The notes beneath the pieces were generated by a model. It was not told where the DNA came from and made no database searches. It saw only the letters and a list, made by a program, of their open reading frames with translations. A stretch of 64,000 bases of DNA, taken from assembly GCA_028689495.1 (NCBI GenBank), contig JAQTWB010000003.1, forward strand, positions 1 through 64,000. The letters run 5' to 3'. Below, piece by piece: positions 11,578 to 20,332 of this stretch. Position 1 is the stretch's first letter. Each line of letters begins with the position of its first letter. The translations under genes were made by a program, and so were the position numbers. Source of the stretch: a bacterium (GTDB taxonomy: Bacteria; Bdellovibrionota_C; UBA2361; SZUA-149; JAQTWB01).

Positions 11578-12141
11578 ATGCCAAACAATACTGAAGACTT
11601 ATTCGACGAGAAAGCCGTGATAAAACGCATCCTCGACGGGCGAAAGAACGACTACGCCCTGCTTATCAGGGCCCACCAGCAGCAGGTTTACGCGATGATC
11701 ATGAGAACAACCGGAAACCCCGACACCGCGCAGGAGTTAACACAGGAAAGCTTTATCCGCGCCTATAAAAGTCTGAAAACATTCCGCGGTCAGGCTGCTT
11801 TTTCAACCTGGGTGACACGCATCGCCATCAACTGCACCAACAGCTGGTATCAATCAAAAAGCTGTCAGCAACAACGCCAAAAAGTAGCTCTAGATGAAAT
11901 CGCAGAGCCGCTCGACAGCGGTACGGCAATAGACCCATTCAATGAAGAAAACATCATCCGTCTGCAACAGGGTTTGGCGGCGATGGATGAAAAATACCGT
12001 TCAGTGATGATGCTCTGCTCTCTGGAAGGGAAGTCCTACCAGCAAGCAGCGGACATACTTGACCTGCCCTACGGCACCGTCTGTTCAAGGATGAATGCCG
12101 CAATCAAATTCCTGCGCAAATTTTTCCGGGAGGATGTGTAA
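11578..12141 (+). CDS. ECF-type RNA polymerase sigma factor
   Basis: Sigma70 region 2 (TGNPDTAQELTQESFIRAYKSLKTFRGQAAFSTWVTRIAIN) and region 4 (YRSVMMLCSLEGKSYQQAADILDLPYGTVCSRM). Confidence 0.93.
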   Translation: MPNNTEDLFDEKAVIKRILDGRKNDYALLIRAHQQQVYAMIMRTTGNPDTAQELTQESFIRAYKSLKTFRGQAAFSTWVTRIAINCTNSWYQSKSCQQQRQKVALDEIAEPLDSGTAIDPFNEENIIRLQQGLAAMDEKYRSVMMLCSLEGKSYQQAADILDLPYGTVCSRMNAAIKFLRKFFREDV

Positions 12142-14558
12142 TGGACAAAAAAATCCACACATCGGAAATCGACTTGCTTGCTTTTCACGAAGGACGTCTC
12201 GACGCCAGCGCCGAAGAGCAGGTTAGAAAAATGCTGAGCAGCTCGGAGGCGCTTCGCAAAGAGTACGAGGATTTAAAAAATATCCTCGCTCTTTCGAAGA
12301 GACTCCAGGAACAGACTCCTGTTCTCAAAGCTGACCTCAGCGAAGTTGTAACCAGTGCGGTAGATGTTTACCGCACTGGCAGTAGTATCAATGACAAACT
12401 GTGGAGCAGTATCATGAAAAAACAGTTTAATCCGCTATATTTCCCCCGCTCATTGCAGCTTGCCCTGGGTGGAGCAAGCGTTTGCCTCCTTGCATTTTTG
12501 CTGACGACAAAGAAGGATTTCCCAAAACCATACGACAAACCGGCAAACGAGATCCGCAGCTTCAACCCCATTGAGGATGAAGAATATAAAAACGTAGAAC
12601 AGGCATACGAAGAAAAGCTGCAAGTCAGCAATACCGAAAAACAGGATTCCGATCATCAAGTAAAGGCCGAACAACAGGTTGGCACAAGTGTAGACTACTT
12701 TGCTCCAAGTGGGTCAATTGCTCCGGGTAGGTCAATTGCTCCGGGTGTTTCAGTTTCCCCCGGTGTCTCAGTTGATCGTTTAAAACAAAATCTCCAAAGG
12801 GAAGCAAACAAAGAGAAGATCGCGGATGCCCCTTTAAAAAGAGGTTCTACATTTGGCCTGGAAGGATCAATTACTCCAGCTCCGGCAGCAAGCAGAAAAT
12901 CCAGGGAACCATACGATTTTCGCCGCACCGATAAATCCTTCGACGGGACTGCTTACGCGTCGTCTTCGTACGAACAAGATATTTCTGGTGACGATGTGCG
13001 CTACCGCTCGCAAATCTATCCCCAGCCGACAACACCTCAACCAGGCAACGTCTACAACAGCATCGTTGAAAACCAGTTCAAGTTCGCGAAAAGCGAACCA
13101 CTGACCACTTTCAGCGTCGATGTCGACACAGCCGCCTATGCCAACGTCCGTCGCCACATAACTCAGGGGATGGTGCCGCCTGCCGACGCAGTGCGTATCG
13201 AGGAAATGATTAACTACTTCAGCTATAACTACCCTGAACCAGACAGTGAGCACCCGTTTTCTGTTGTAACAGAAGTCACTCGCTCTCCCTGGAACGAAGG
13301 TCATGCCCTGCTAAAAGTCGGCCTGCAAGGAAAACACCTCAACGAAAAGGAAATGCCGGCAAGTAACCTTGTCTTTCTTGTTGACGTCTCGGGTTCCATG
13401 TCTTCGGAAGACAAGCTCGGCTACCTCAAACATGGACTGCGTATGCTGACCGAACAACTGCGCCCGGAAGACACCGTCTCCATCGTGACCTACGCTGGAT
13501 ATGCTGGTGTGGCCCTGCCACCGACAAAAGGCAATGAGAAGGAAAAAATCATCGGCATGATTGAACGACTGCAAAGTGGCGGCAGCACCGCTGGAGCTGA
13601 GGGAATTCTCACCGCCTACAAACTGGCTCGCGAACAGTTCCTCAAAGAAGGCAATAACCGTGTTATCCTGGCAACTGATGGAGACTTCAACGTCGGCGTC
13701 AGCAATGACAACGAGCTTGTCAGCTTAATCGAGCGTGAACGCGAACACGGCATCTTCCTCAGCGTGCTCGGCTTCGGCGAAGGGAACTACATGGAAGGCA
13801 AAATGGAACAACTTGCCGACAAGGGAAATGGCAACTTCTCCTATATCGACAACCTGCTCGAAGCGAAAAAAGTGTTGGTCAGCGAAATGGCCGGCACTCT
13901 TTTCACGATTGCCAAGGATGTAAAAATTCAGATTGAATTTAATCCGGCAGTAGTCTCATCTTACAAGCTGCTCGGCTATGAAAACCGTGCACTGAAAAAC
14001 GAAGACTTCGCCAACGACAAAATAGATGCCGGAGAAATCGGCGCCGGACATTCAGTCACCGCACTTTATGAGCTGACACTTGTCGGTGAAGCGGAAACGT
14101 CTGCCCCCGTCGATGAACCACTTCGCTATGCTGCCCATAACGAGAAAATTACACAGAACATTACAACGACAAATGGCACCGAGCACATCAGTGAACTGGC
14201 TTATGTCAAACTGCGCTACAAACAACCGCAAGGCAACGAAAGCATTCTGCTCAGCCAAACCGTCGCCAATACTGTCAATGCTCTGTCAATCGCATCCGAA
14301 GATACGCGCTTTGCCGCGGCAGTCGCAGAATTCGGATTGCTCTTGCGCTCCTCGACATATAAAGGCAACGCTTCCTTTACTCAGGCGGCTGAACTCGCCC
14401 GCTCCTCACGTGGCAAAGACAATGCAGGGCATCGCGCCGAATTTGTTCAATTGGTGGAAAAAGCGGAGCTGCTTCAAAAAGGCAATTATCAGCCTGCCCC
14501 AGGAGTTGGTAATTACGAACGCCCGGCACCAGGCGTTGTCGGTGGAAGTTGGAGATAA
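12141..14558 (+). CDS. VWA-domain protein (YfbK/DUF3520-like) with N-terminal anti-sigma-like segment and TM helix
   Basis: LVFLVDVSGSMSSEDKLGYLKHGL MIDAS motif, C-terminal YfbK-like region, start overlaps the sigma factor stop codon (taATG). Confidence 0.88.
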   Translation: MDKKIHTSEIDLLAFHEGRLDASAEEQVRKMLSSSEALRKEYEDLKNILALSKRLQEQTPVLKADLSEVVTSAVDVYRTGSSINDKLWSSIMKKQFNPLYFPRSLQLALGGASVCLLAFLLTTKKDFPKPYDKPANEIRSFNPIEDEEYKNVEQAYEEKLQVSNTEKQDSDHQVKAEQQVGTSVDYFAPSGSIAPGRSIAPGVSVSPGVSVDRLKQNLQREANKEKIADAPLKRGSTFGLEGSITPAPAASRKSREPYDFRRTDKSFDGTAYASSSYEQDISGDDVRYRSQIYPQPTTPQPGNVYNSIVENQFKFAKSEPLTTFSVDVDTAAYANVRRHITQGMVPPADAVRIEEMINYFSYNYPEPDSEHPFSVVTEVTRSPWNEGHALLKVGLQGKHLNEKEMPASNLVFLVDVSGSMSSEDKLGYLKHGLRMLTEQLRPEDTVSIVTYAGYAGVALPPTKGNEKEKIIGMIERLQSGGSTAGAEGILTAYKLAREQFLKEGNNRVILATDGDFNVGVSNDNELVSLIEREREHGIFLSVLGFGEGNYMEGKMEQLADKGNGNFSYIDNLLEAKKVLVSEMAGTLFTIAKDVKIQIEFNPAVVSSYKLLGYENRALKNEDFANDKIDAGEIGAGHSVTALYELTLVGEAETSAPVDEPLRYAAHNEKITQNITTTNGTEHISELAYVKLRYKQPQGNESILLSQTVANTVNALSIASEDTRFAAAVAEFGLLLRSSTYKGNASFTQAAELARSSRGKDNAGHRAEFVQLVEKAELLQKGNYQPAPGVGNYERPAPGVVGGSWR

Positions 14559-14584
14559 AGAGAGTATTGCATGGCTCTAAGTTC

Positions 14585-14608
14585 GGGCGCCTCTCGAGGC
14601 GCCCCTAC
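14585..14608. repeat. REP-like palindrome family A
   Basis: GGGCGCCTCTCGAGGCGCCCCTAC, identical to 5334-5357. Confidence 0.8.
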
Positions 14609-14659
14609 ACGGCGCATAGACATCTCTCAAGATGCAATCTCGTTTCTGCGATAATCTGT

Positions 14660-14678
14660 GTGGGCGCGTCGCGCCCAC
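14660..14678. repeat. Palindrome GTGGGCGCG-T-CGCGCCCAC
   Basis: Perfect 9-bp inverted repeat about 50 bp from the family A copy, in the VWA/psd convergent spacer. Confidence 0.65.
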
Positions 14679-14698
14679 TGCGTATAACTCAACGAAGT

Positions 14699-15553
14699 TT
14701 ATCGACGCGACATGCTCTCGTCGGCCAAAGTCTCGCCTAAACGAATCTTCCTGGCATCGAATCCCGCAGAGGCAGCAAACAGTTCAGGGTTTTCCGAGAG
14801 CAGCACAACGGTAGAACCGAGGTTGAAAGTTGCAATCTTCTCACCTCGATTAAAAGCAAATGGTTGAGAGTATTTTCTGACCAAAATCTCTTTATTGCGG
14901 GAAAAAGAGCACTGTTGATTGCTGACGACATCATCAAATGCAACCGAGATCGAACCGACATTTGTTGCTCCGACACAAACCAGTGCCATGCGGCCGTAAG
15001 CGGATGTCAACTCAATCACAACTCTTTCGTTGCGGCAAAAAAGCTGCGGCACGCGATTTACTGACCAGCTGTTTACCGGCCAAAGCGCTCCGGGGATATA
15101 CCGCAATGCGACGACTTCACCGTTAACTGGTATGTGGATATGATGATAATCACCAGGTGCCAGATAAACTGTTGCATAAGAACCTGTTTCATACGGCGAT
15201 CCCTCTTCACCAATCAGCTCTGATACCTTGTAGGTCCAGCCTTTAATCTGGGGAATCTCCCGACCAGGGATACGACCGATGCCAACAAGACGACCATCAA
15301 CCGGCGACACAACCCCGCTAGACAAAGGACGAACCCCCACCCGCAAATCGCGAACAAAGAACTCAGCCAATGAAGAGAACTGCTCAAGTTGCCGGGCAGA
15401 TTCACTCAGGTTGGCGCCATATTTTTTTACATACCAACGCAGTAAAGGCTGCAATAAAATATCTGGGAAATGAATACCGGCAAAACGACCAAAGACAAGA
15501 CTCAAACAGTTGCCCGGGAAGATTCGAAGCAGTGTTAACCAGGGATCAAGCAT
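14699..15553 (-). CDS. psd: Phosphatidylserine decarboxylase proenzyme
   Basis: LAEFFVRDLR, SPVDGRL, YHHIHIPVNG and the terminal FNLGSTVVLL self-cleavage (LGST) motif; start overlaps the upstream PBP stop. Confidence 0.93.
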   Translation of the reverse strand: MLDPWLTLLRIFPGNCLSLVFGRFAGIHFPDILLQPLLRWYVKKYGANLSESARQLEQFSSLAEFFVRDLRVGVRPLSSGVVSPVDGRLVGIGRIPGREIPQIKGWTYKVSELIGEEGSPYETGSYATVYLAPGDYHHIHIPVNGEVVALRYIPGALWPVNSWSVNRVPQLFCRNERVVIELTSAYGRMALVCVGATNVGSISVAFDDVVSNQQCSFSRNKEILVRKYSQPFAFNRGEKIATFNLGSTVVLLSENPELFAASAGFDARKIRLGETLADESMSRR

Positions 15554-17273
15554 GCTTTTCGTTACGAAAATATTCTTCAAGCATCAATCGAGCCAGGCCA
15601 GAAGCGTTAATCTGTCGCTTGCCCTGATCGACGACAAGTGAGGCTACAACTACCTCCGGATTCTCCGCCGGCGCTGCTGCGACAAACCAAAAATAAACCC
15701 CCAAAGGATCCTTGCCCGTTAATGTACCTGTCTTGGCCGATATAACCTTGGGAAAACCCTTACCATTATGAAACTGACGGAACTCCCGCCGCCCGGTTCC
15801 AATCTTGGTCGTTTCCTCCATCATCTTCAACAAACGACCGGCTGTTTCCGCCGCGACCACTTTCTGTAATTGCTGTGTCTGAGCCTGATATAACAAAGCA
15901 CCGTTCACCTCAGACGCCAGAGTGTTAATAATATAGGGACGCATCATAACCCCCTTGTTGGCAATACTTCCAATAAGGGAGGCGGCATGAAGTGGATTCA
16001 AGGTCACTTCACCAAAGCCAGCAGCGGTCCGAGCGACACCATAATCGTCAGAAGGTATGACATAAGTGTCCTGCCTCGCTGGCACATCGAAATTAAGTTC
16101 ACGGCCAAATGCAAACGAACGGGCATAACGTTCCAGCAGTTGAGGTGAAAGATAATTAAGAGCGACCCGGGCGAATACCGGATTACACGATTTACCCAAC
16201 GCTGAGGCCAAAGTCATAGACCGGGTATCGAGCTTGGGTTGAGGATTATAATTCCGCTGGTTGAGCACATAATCCCCACCCCGATAGTGAATAGGAGTAT
16301 TGCCGTTAATCTTCGTGTTCTCCAACGCGGCAGAGGTGGTGACCAGCTTGAAAATTGAAGCTGCTGGTCCGCTGGCATTCAAAGCGAACTTCATATTATC
16401 AGGCCTACCGGAAGAATGACTGGCAATTGCCAGCAGCTTTCCACTACTCGGTTCAAGCAACACCACACCTCCAAAAGGGACGCGATACTGCTTAAGCAAC
16501 GCCTCCGCCTTATCCTGAAGGCCCGGATTAAGAGAAAGTCCAACCTTCATGCCGGAGTCAACAATCTGAAGGGCCCCACCAACTTCAATCGCCTTTTCCA
16601 GGTCAAGCTCTAAACTTGGTCGACCGGACGAATCAATAAACCTGGACAGGCTAACCGGATAATCTCCAGCTTCCTGAGCCTCTCCACTATTCTCGTCCGT
16701 GTCTTGAGCAGATAAAACTTCGAGACCCTGTAAATTTCCGTCCTGTATCCGGGCCTGAGCACCATCATCTTCGCCTACACCCAGAGCCATCGCCAGCGGT
16801 TGTGTCAGACCATATTGCTGGTTTTGCACGCCATCCATGCTCACAGCAGCTTGCTCTGTCCCGCTACCGGCCTTCCCCTTCATCCTTGCTATCTCAGGCA
16901 TATTGAGTGGCATCTTCATCTCTGGAGAGACAGCGGCCAGGGGATTACGCAAAATTTCTTCCTGACGGACTGATTCATGCTGAACGGCGCGGACAAATCC
17001 GGTCAGAGGAAACGTCAAAACTAGCACCAGCAGCACCACAGCAAACAATCGACGACGACGACGGCTTTTTTTCTCAATTGCACTATAGGCATACCGAGTG
17101 GAAACAGCCTGCCTTTTTAAGGAAACCCTTGTCTTTAAGGAAACCCTTGTTGCGGTATGCCCACGACGCACTCCAGACTCAGCATCACTTGCATTATGTA
17201 TCTTGGAAGAGTTTGACCGACATTTTAAAAGCCGGCGTTTTAAAAGATTGTGCAACATACTCAAGAGCAACAA
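15546..17273 (-). CDS. Penicillin-binding protein transpeptidase (membrane-anchored)
   Basis: SxxK motif (AASIFK), SCN (GKSCNPVF), KTGT (SAKTGTLTG), single N-terminal TM; N-terminal start uncertain. Confidence 0.85.
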   Translation of the reverse strand: MLLLSMLHNLLKRRLLKCRSNSSKIHNASDAESGVRRGHTATRVSLKTRVSLKRQAVSTRYAYSAIEKKSRRRRRLFAVVLLVLVLTFPLTGFVRAVQHESVRQEEILRNPLAAVSPEMKMPLNMPEIARMKGKAGSGTEQAAVSMDGVQNQQYGLTQPLAMALGVGEDDGAQARIQDGNLQGLEVLSAQDTDENSGEAQEAGDYPVSLSRFIDSSGRPSLELDLEKAIEVGGALQIVDSGMKVGLSLNPGLQDKAEALLKQYRVPFGGVVLLEPSSGKLLAIASHSSGRPDNMKFALNASGPAASIFKLVTTSAALENTKINGNTPIHYRGGDYVLNQRNYNPQPKLDTRSMTLASALGKSCNPVFARVALNYLSPQLLERYARSFAFGRELNFDVPARQDTYVIPSDDYGVARTAAGFGEVTLNPLHAASLIGSIANKGVMMRPYIINTLASEVNGALLYQAQTQQLQKVVAAETAGRLLKMMEETTKIGTGRREFRQFHNGKGFPKVISAKTGTLTGKDPLGVYFWFVAAAPAENPEVVVASLVVDQGKRQINASGLARLMLEEYFRNEKHA

Positions 17274-17565
17274 TTAAATGAAAGATCTATTACGCGTACC
17301 GACTCAAACTTCAAAACCGACTCACATGCAGTAGCGGACCGAAAATCAACCCTGACAAGATATGTAGCAGTTCAAACTCCAGACTACTTAAACTTTTAGA
17401 TGCTGGAAACTAACATAGGGATACAGTTCACGCCAGACTCGATATTTCACCGCAGACAATATTTGGGTGTGTTTTTATACTGTTCGCACTTTAATTTCCC
17501 CGATCCAGAACACCTTAATCCCGAGCAGTATATTTGGAGCTACGGAGCAGCGACCAGATAACCAG

Positions 17566-17627
17566 TATACCCCTCCCGCTCACGTTAGTGGCGGCTGCGT
17601 CGGGAAATTCATAGCGGGAGGGGTATA
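17566..17627. repeat. Long inverted repeat tatacccctcccgct…agcgggaggggtata
   Basis: Perfect 15-bp arms (17566-17580/17613-17627) with a 32-nt spacer in the region 3' of the murU-like gene. Confidence 0.8.
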
Positions 17628-17680
17628 AAACGCCAAAAATGCAAACGACGAGAGCAGATTGGCTTGAACGTTCCAGGCTT

Positions 17681-18421
17681 TTAATGTCGACTTTTCAAGT
17701 GCGCTTCAGCCGCATGAAGGCGATCCACAGTACCAACATCGCTCCAGAACCCGTCATAGGTTTGTCCTGCCAATACCCCGCCTCGTTCCAACACGCGGCG
17801 ATATGTGTCTCTTGTGATACTAAAAATCGCACCCTTCTCTGGCATGTCCGATAAAAGATCAAGCGACAAAAGCTGCACCCCGGTATAAAGATAGTCTTCG
17901 GCAAGGGCACCGGAAATATAATCGACACCAAGGAACGAACAGATCCTCCCGTCACCGTTTAACCGCAAAACGCCGAACTCTTCTGGTGTCTCATTCTCGC
18001 GTACCAGCAAAGTGGCCAAGGGAGCCAACGAACTTCCCCTATGCCCGGCTATTAGCTGTCCAAGATTAAGGTCAACATCAAACATCGCATCTGAATTAAT
18101 GGTCAGAAGTAAATCGCCTCGCAGCTGTTCAGCTATATTGCGGATCGCTCCACCTGTGTCGAGAATTGGATCTTCCCGAACAAAAATAACCTCCAACCCC
18201 CAGCGACTGCCATCGCCAACATACTCTTCAATCAACTCTGGCAGATAATGAAGGTTGATAAAGACGCGTCGAAATCCATTTCGAGCAATTAATGAGAGGT
18301 TCCAATCAATCAACGGCCGTTTGCAAAGCGGCACCAGTGGTTTAGGCAACGAATCAGTCAACGGCCGAAGACGTGTGCCGAAACCAGCGGCGAGAAGTAA
18401 AACATCAATATCTTCGCACAT
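17681..18421 (-). CDS. murU: Nucleotidyltransferase, MurU-like (N-acetylmuramate-1-phosphate uridylyltransferase)
   Basis: VLLLAAGFGTRLRPLTDSLPKPLVPLCKRPLI; ATG overlaps the stop of the upstream AmgK-like gene. Confidence 0.82.
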   Translation of the reverse strand: MCEDIDVLLLAAGFGTRLRPLTDSLPKPLVPLCKRPLIDWNLSLIARNGFRRVFINLHYLPELIEEYVGDGSRWGLEVIFVREDPILDTGGAIRNIAEQLRGDLLLTINSDAMFDVDLNLGQLIAGHRGSSLAPLATLLVRENETPEEFGVLRLNGDGRICSFLGVDYISGALAEDYLYTGVQLLSLDLLSDMPEKGAIFSITRDTYRRVLERGGVLAGQTYDGFWSDVGTVDRLHAAEAHLKSRH

Positions 18422-19503
18422 CAGAATTTCACCTCAAGCTGGGCTCCATTGGCAACCTCCTGGCTTTCACCGGCAAGAGCTGCGAGAAAATCACGATAGG
18501 GCACAGCACCAGCTTCTTTGGCAAGATGGTTCAGATTTCGCCCGATACGTCTCAAAGTTCCGGGAATCCACTTTTCGTAGTGCTTCAAACCTCTTTCCCG
18601 GGAAAGCTTGGAAAAACGTCCAACTACCTTAAGATCTCTTTGCAGAAGGCAAAGCAGATATTGCTTCTGCAAACTCTCCGCCTCCTCCTTGCCAATCACA
18701 CCAGACTGCTCAGCAAAAAAACGCCAAACCAGCCGAAGGTTCTGCTCACCTAATGCCGAATCCATATCGCGATCGTTCAACAAAGAAGCAATGTCGTAGC
18801 AGCGATTCCCCCATAGGGCGTCCTGAAAATCAATTACGCGAATCCTCAGTGCCGGATCGACATGAATATTGGAAGCATGAAAATCTCGATGCACCAGCAC
18901 CTGCGGATAGGTACTCAGCTCGCGCGCGAGAAAAATATAAAAACTGTTCGCTCTACACCTTTCAGCACGTTCAAGGCCAAGATAATATTCGGAAAACTCT
19001 TTCATCTCCCGCACATAAATATCTTCGCTGAAAGCCCGACTGTATGGGAAAACAGTATTATCAATTTCTTGCAACAAGAGTAGCTGGCGTACAGCGTCAT
19101 AGAAGTAATTAAGGACCTCATCCTCAACTTCACCTGGCCTGACAAGGGATGAAAGGGAAACATCCGCCAGATCTTCAAGAAACAGGACCCTTCCGTCGAG
19201 GGTCTCACCAAATAGTTGAGGTACGGCGACCTCACAAGCAGCAAAAACACCGCTCAGGGTTTGATAAGACTCACTTGAGGAGACCGGGTCGCCGACTTCT
19301 GCCGGTTTAAGCGAGTCAAAAACCATCGCAACTACCGTATAGCTGTGTAATCCCGAGGTCCCCGAGCGATAATAAATACGAAAGTAGCGACGCAAAGACG
19401 CATCTCCCGTCACCGCTTCAATCTTTTCAATTTCATAGGCGGGTTGCCAGGCCGTAAAAAGCTGCGCCAACCGTTCCTGGCTGATAGTTACTGCTTCACT
19501 CAT
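18421..19503 (-). CDS. amgK: Phosphotransferase, AmgK-like anomeric sugar kinase
   Basis: APH fold motifs LVHRDFHASNIHVD and VIDFQDALWG; translationally coupled to murU. Confidence 0.82.
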   Translation of the reverse strand: MSEAVTISQERLAQLFTAWQPAYEIEKIEAVTGDASLRRYFRIYYRSGTSGLHSYTVVAMVFDSLKPAEVGDPVSSSESYQTLSGVFAACEVAVPQLFGETLDGRVLFLEDLADVSLSSLVRPGEVEDEVLNYFYDAVRQLLLLQEIDNTVFPYSRAFSEDIYVREMKEFSEYYLGLERAERCRANSFYIFLARELSTYPQVLVHRDFHASNIHVDPALRIRVIDFQDALWGNRCYDIASLLNDRDMDSALGEQNLRLVWRFFAEQSGVIGKEEAESLQKQYLLCLLQRDLKVVGRFSKLSRERGLKHYEKWIPGTLRRIGRNLNHLAKEAGAVPYRDFLAALAGESQEVANGAQLEVKF

Positions 19504-19627
19504 GCACTTCTCACCTGTTGCACATTATTATCGGGGAAGCTATGCAAGTTCCTGGAGACGGACATCGCACAACCAACAGAAAAACTACCCTGATAGACTG
19601 CACCAGGGCTGCTTTGAAGGCAATCCA

Positions 19628-20326
19628 ATGACTGAAGAAACTGCGGGAACACTTTATGTAGTTGCCACGCCTATCGGCAACCTTGCCGACATCTCGCCCC
19701 GTGCCATCGATACACTGAAGCTTGTCGACACTATTCTCTGTGAAGATACACGCCACTCCAGTAAATTGCTGCAGCACTTTGCCATAACTACTCCCTTAAA
19801 AAGCTATCACGACCACAACGAACAGCAGCGAACCTCTGAGGTTATCGAATCCCTTGTTTCGGGCCGTCGCAGTCTTGCCCTGATCTCCGATGCAGGCACT
19901 CCGACAATCAGCGATCCTGGTTACCGTATTGTGCGAGCCTGCCGTCAGGCGGGTGTCAAGGTTATTACTATTCCCGGCCCTTCTGCCGCTATTGCCGCAC
20001 TGGCGATATCTGGTCTGCCAACAGACCGCTTTATCTTTGAGGGATTCGTGCCGCAGAAATCAGGTCGCCGGCTGAGCGCTCTAAGCGAAGCTCTGACCAG
20101 CGGCTATACGGTAATTTTTTACGAGTCACCGTTTCGTATCATAAAAACACTTGGGACCATCTGTGAGGTAAATCCACAAGCCAACGTTTTTGTCGGGCGA
20201 GAGCTAAGCAAAAAATTCGAAGAATCCTGGTTTGGCAGTGCTGAACAAGTCGCATCCGAACTTGACAAAAAAGGCAGCATCAAAGGCGAGTTCGTGTTGA
20301 TCGTAAACGGTCGAGAACTCGATTAA
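19628..20326 (+). CDS. rsmI: 16S rRNA (cytidine1402-2'-O)-methyltransferase
   Basis: GTLYVVATPIGNLADISPRAIDTLKLVDTILCEDTRHS; LISDAGTPTISDPGYRIV. Confidence 0.96.
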   Translation: MTEETAGTLYVVATPIGNLADISPRAIDTLKLVDTILCEDTRHSSKLLQHFAITTPLKSYHDHNEQQRTSEVIESLVSGRRSLALISDAGTPTISDPGYRIVRACRQAGVKVITIPGPSAAIAALAISGLPTDRFIFEGFVPQKSGRRLSALSEALTSGYTVIFYESPFRIIKTLGTICEVNPQANVFVGRELSKKFEESWFGSAEQVASELDKKGSIKGEFVLIVNGRELD

Positions 20327-20332
20327 CCTACC

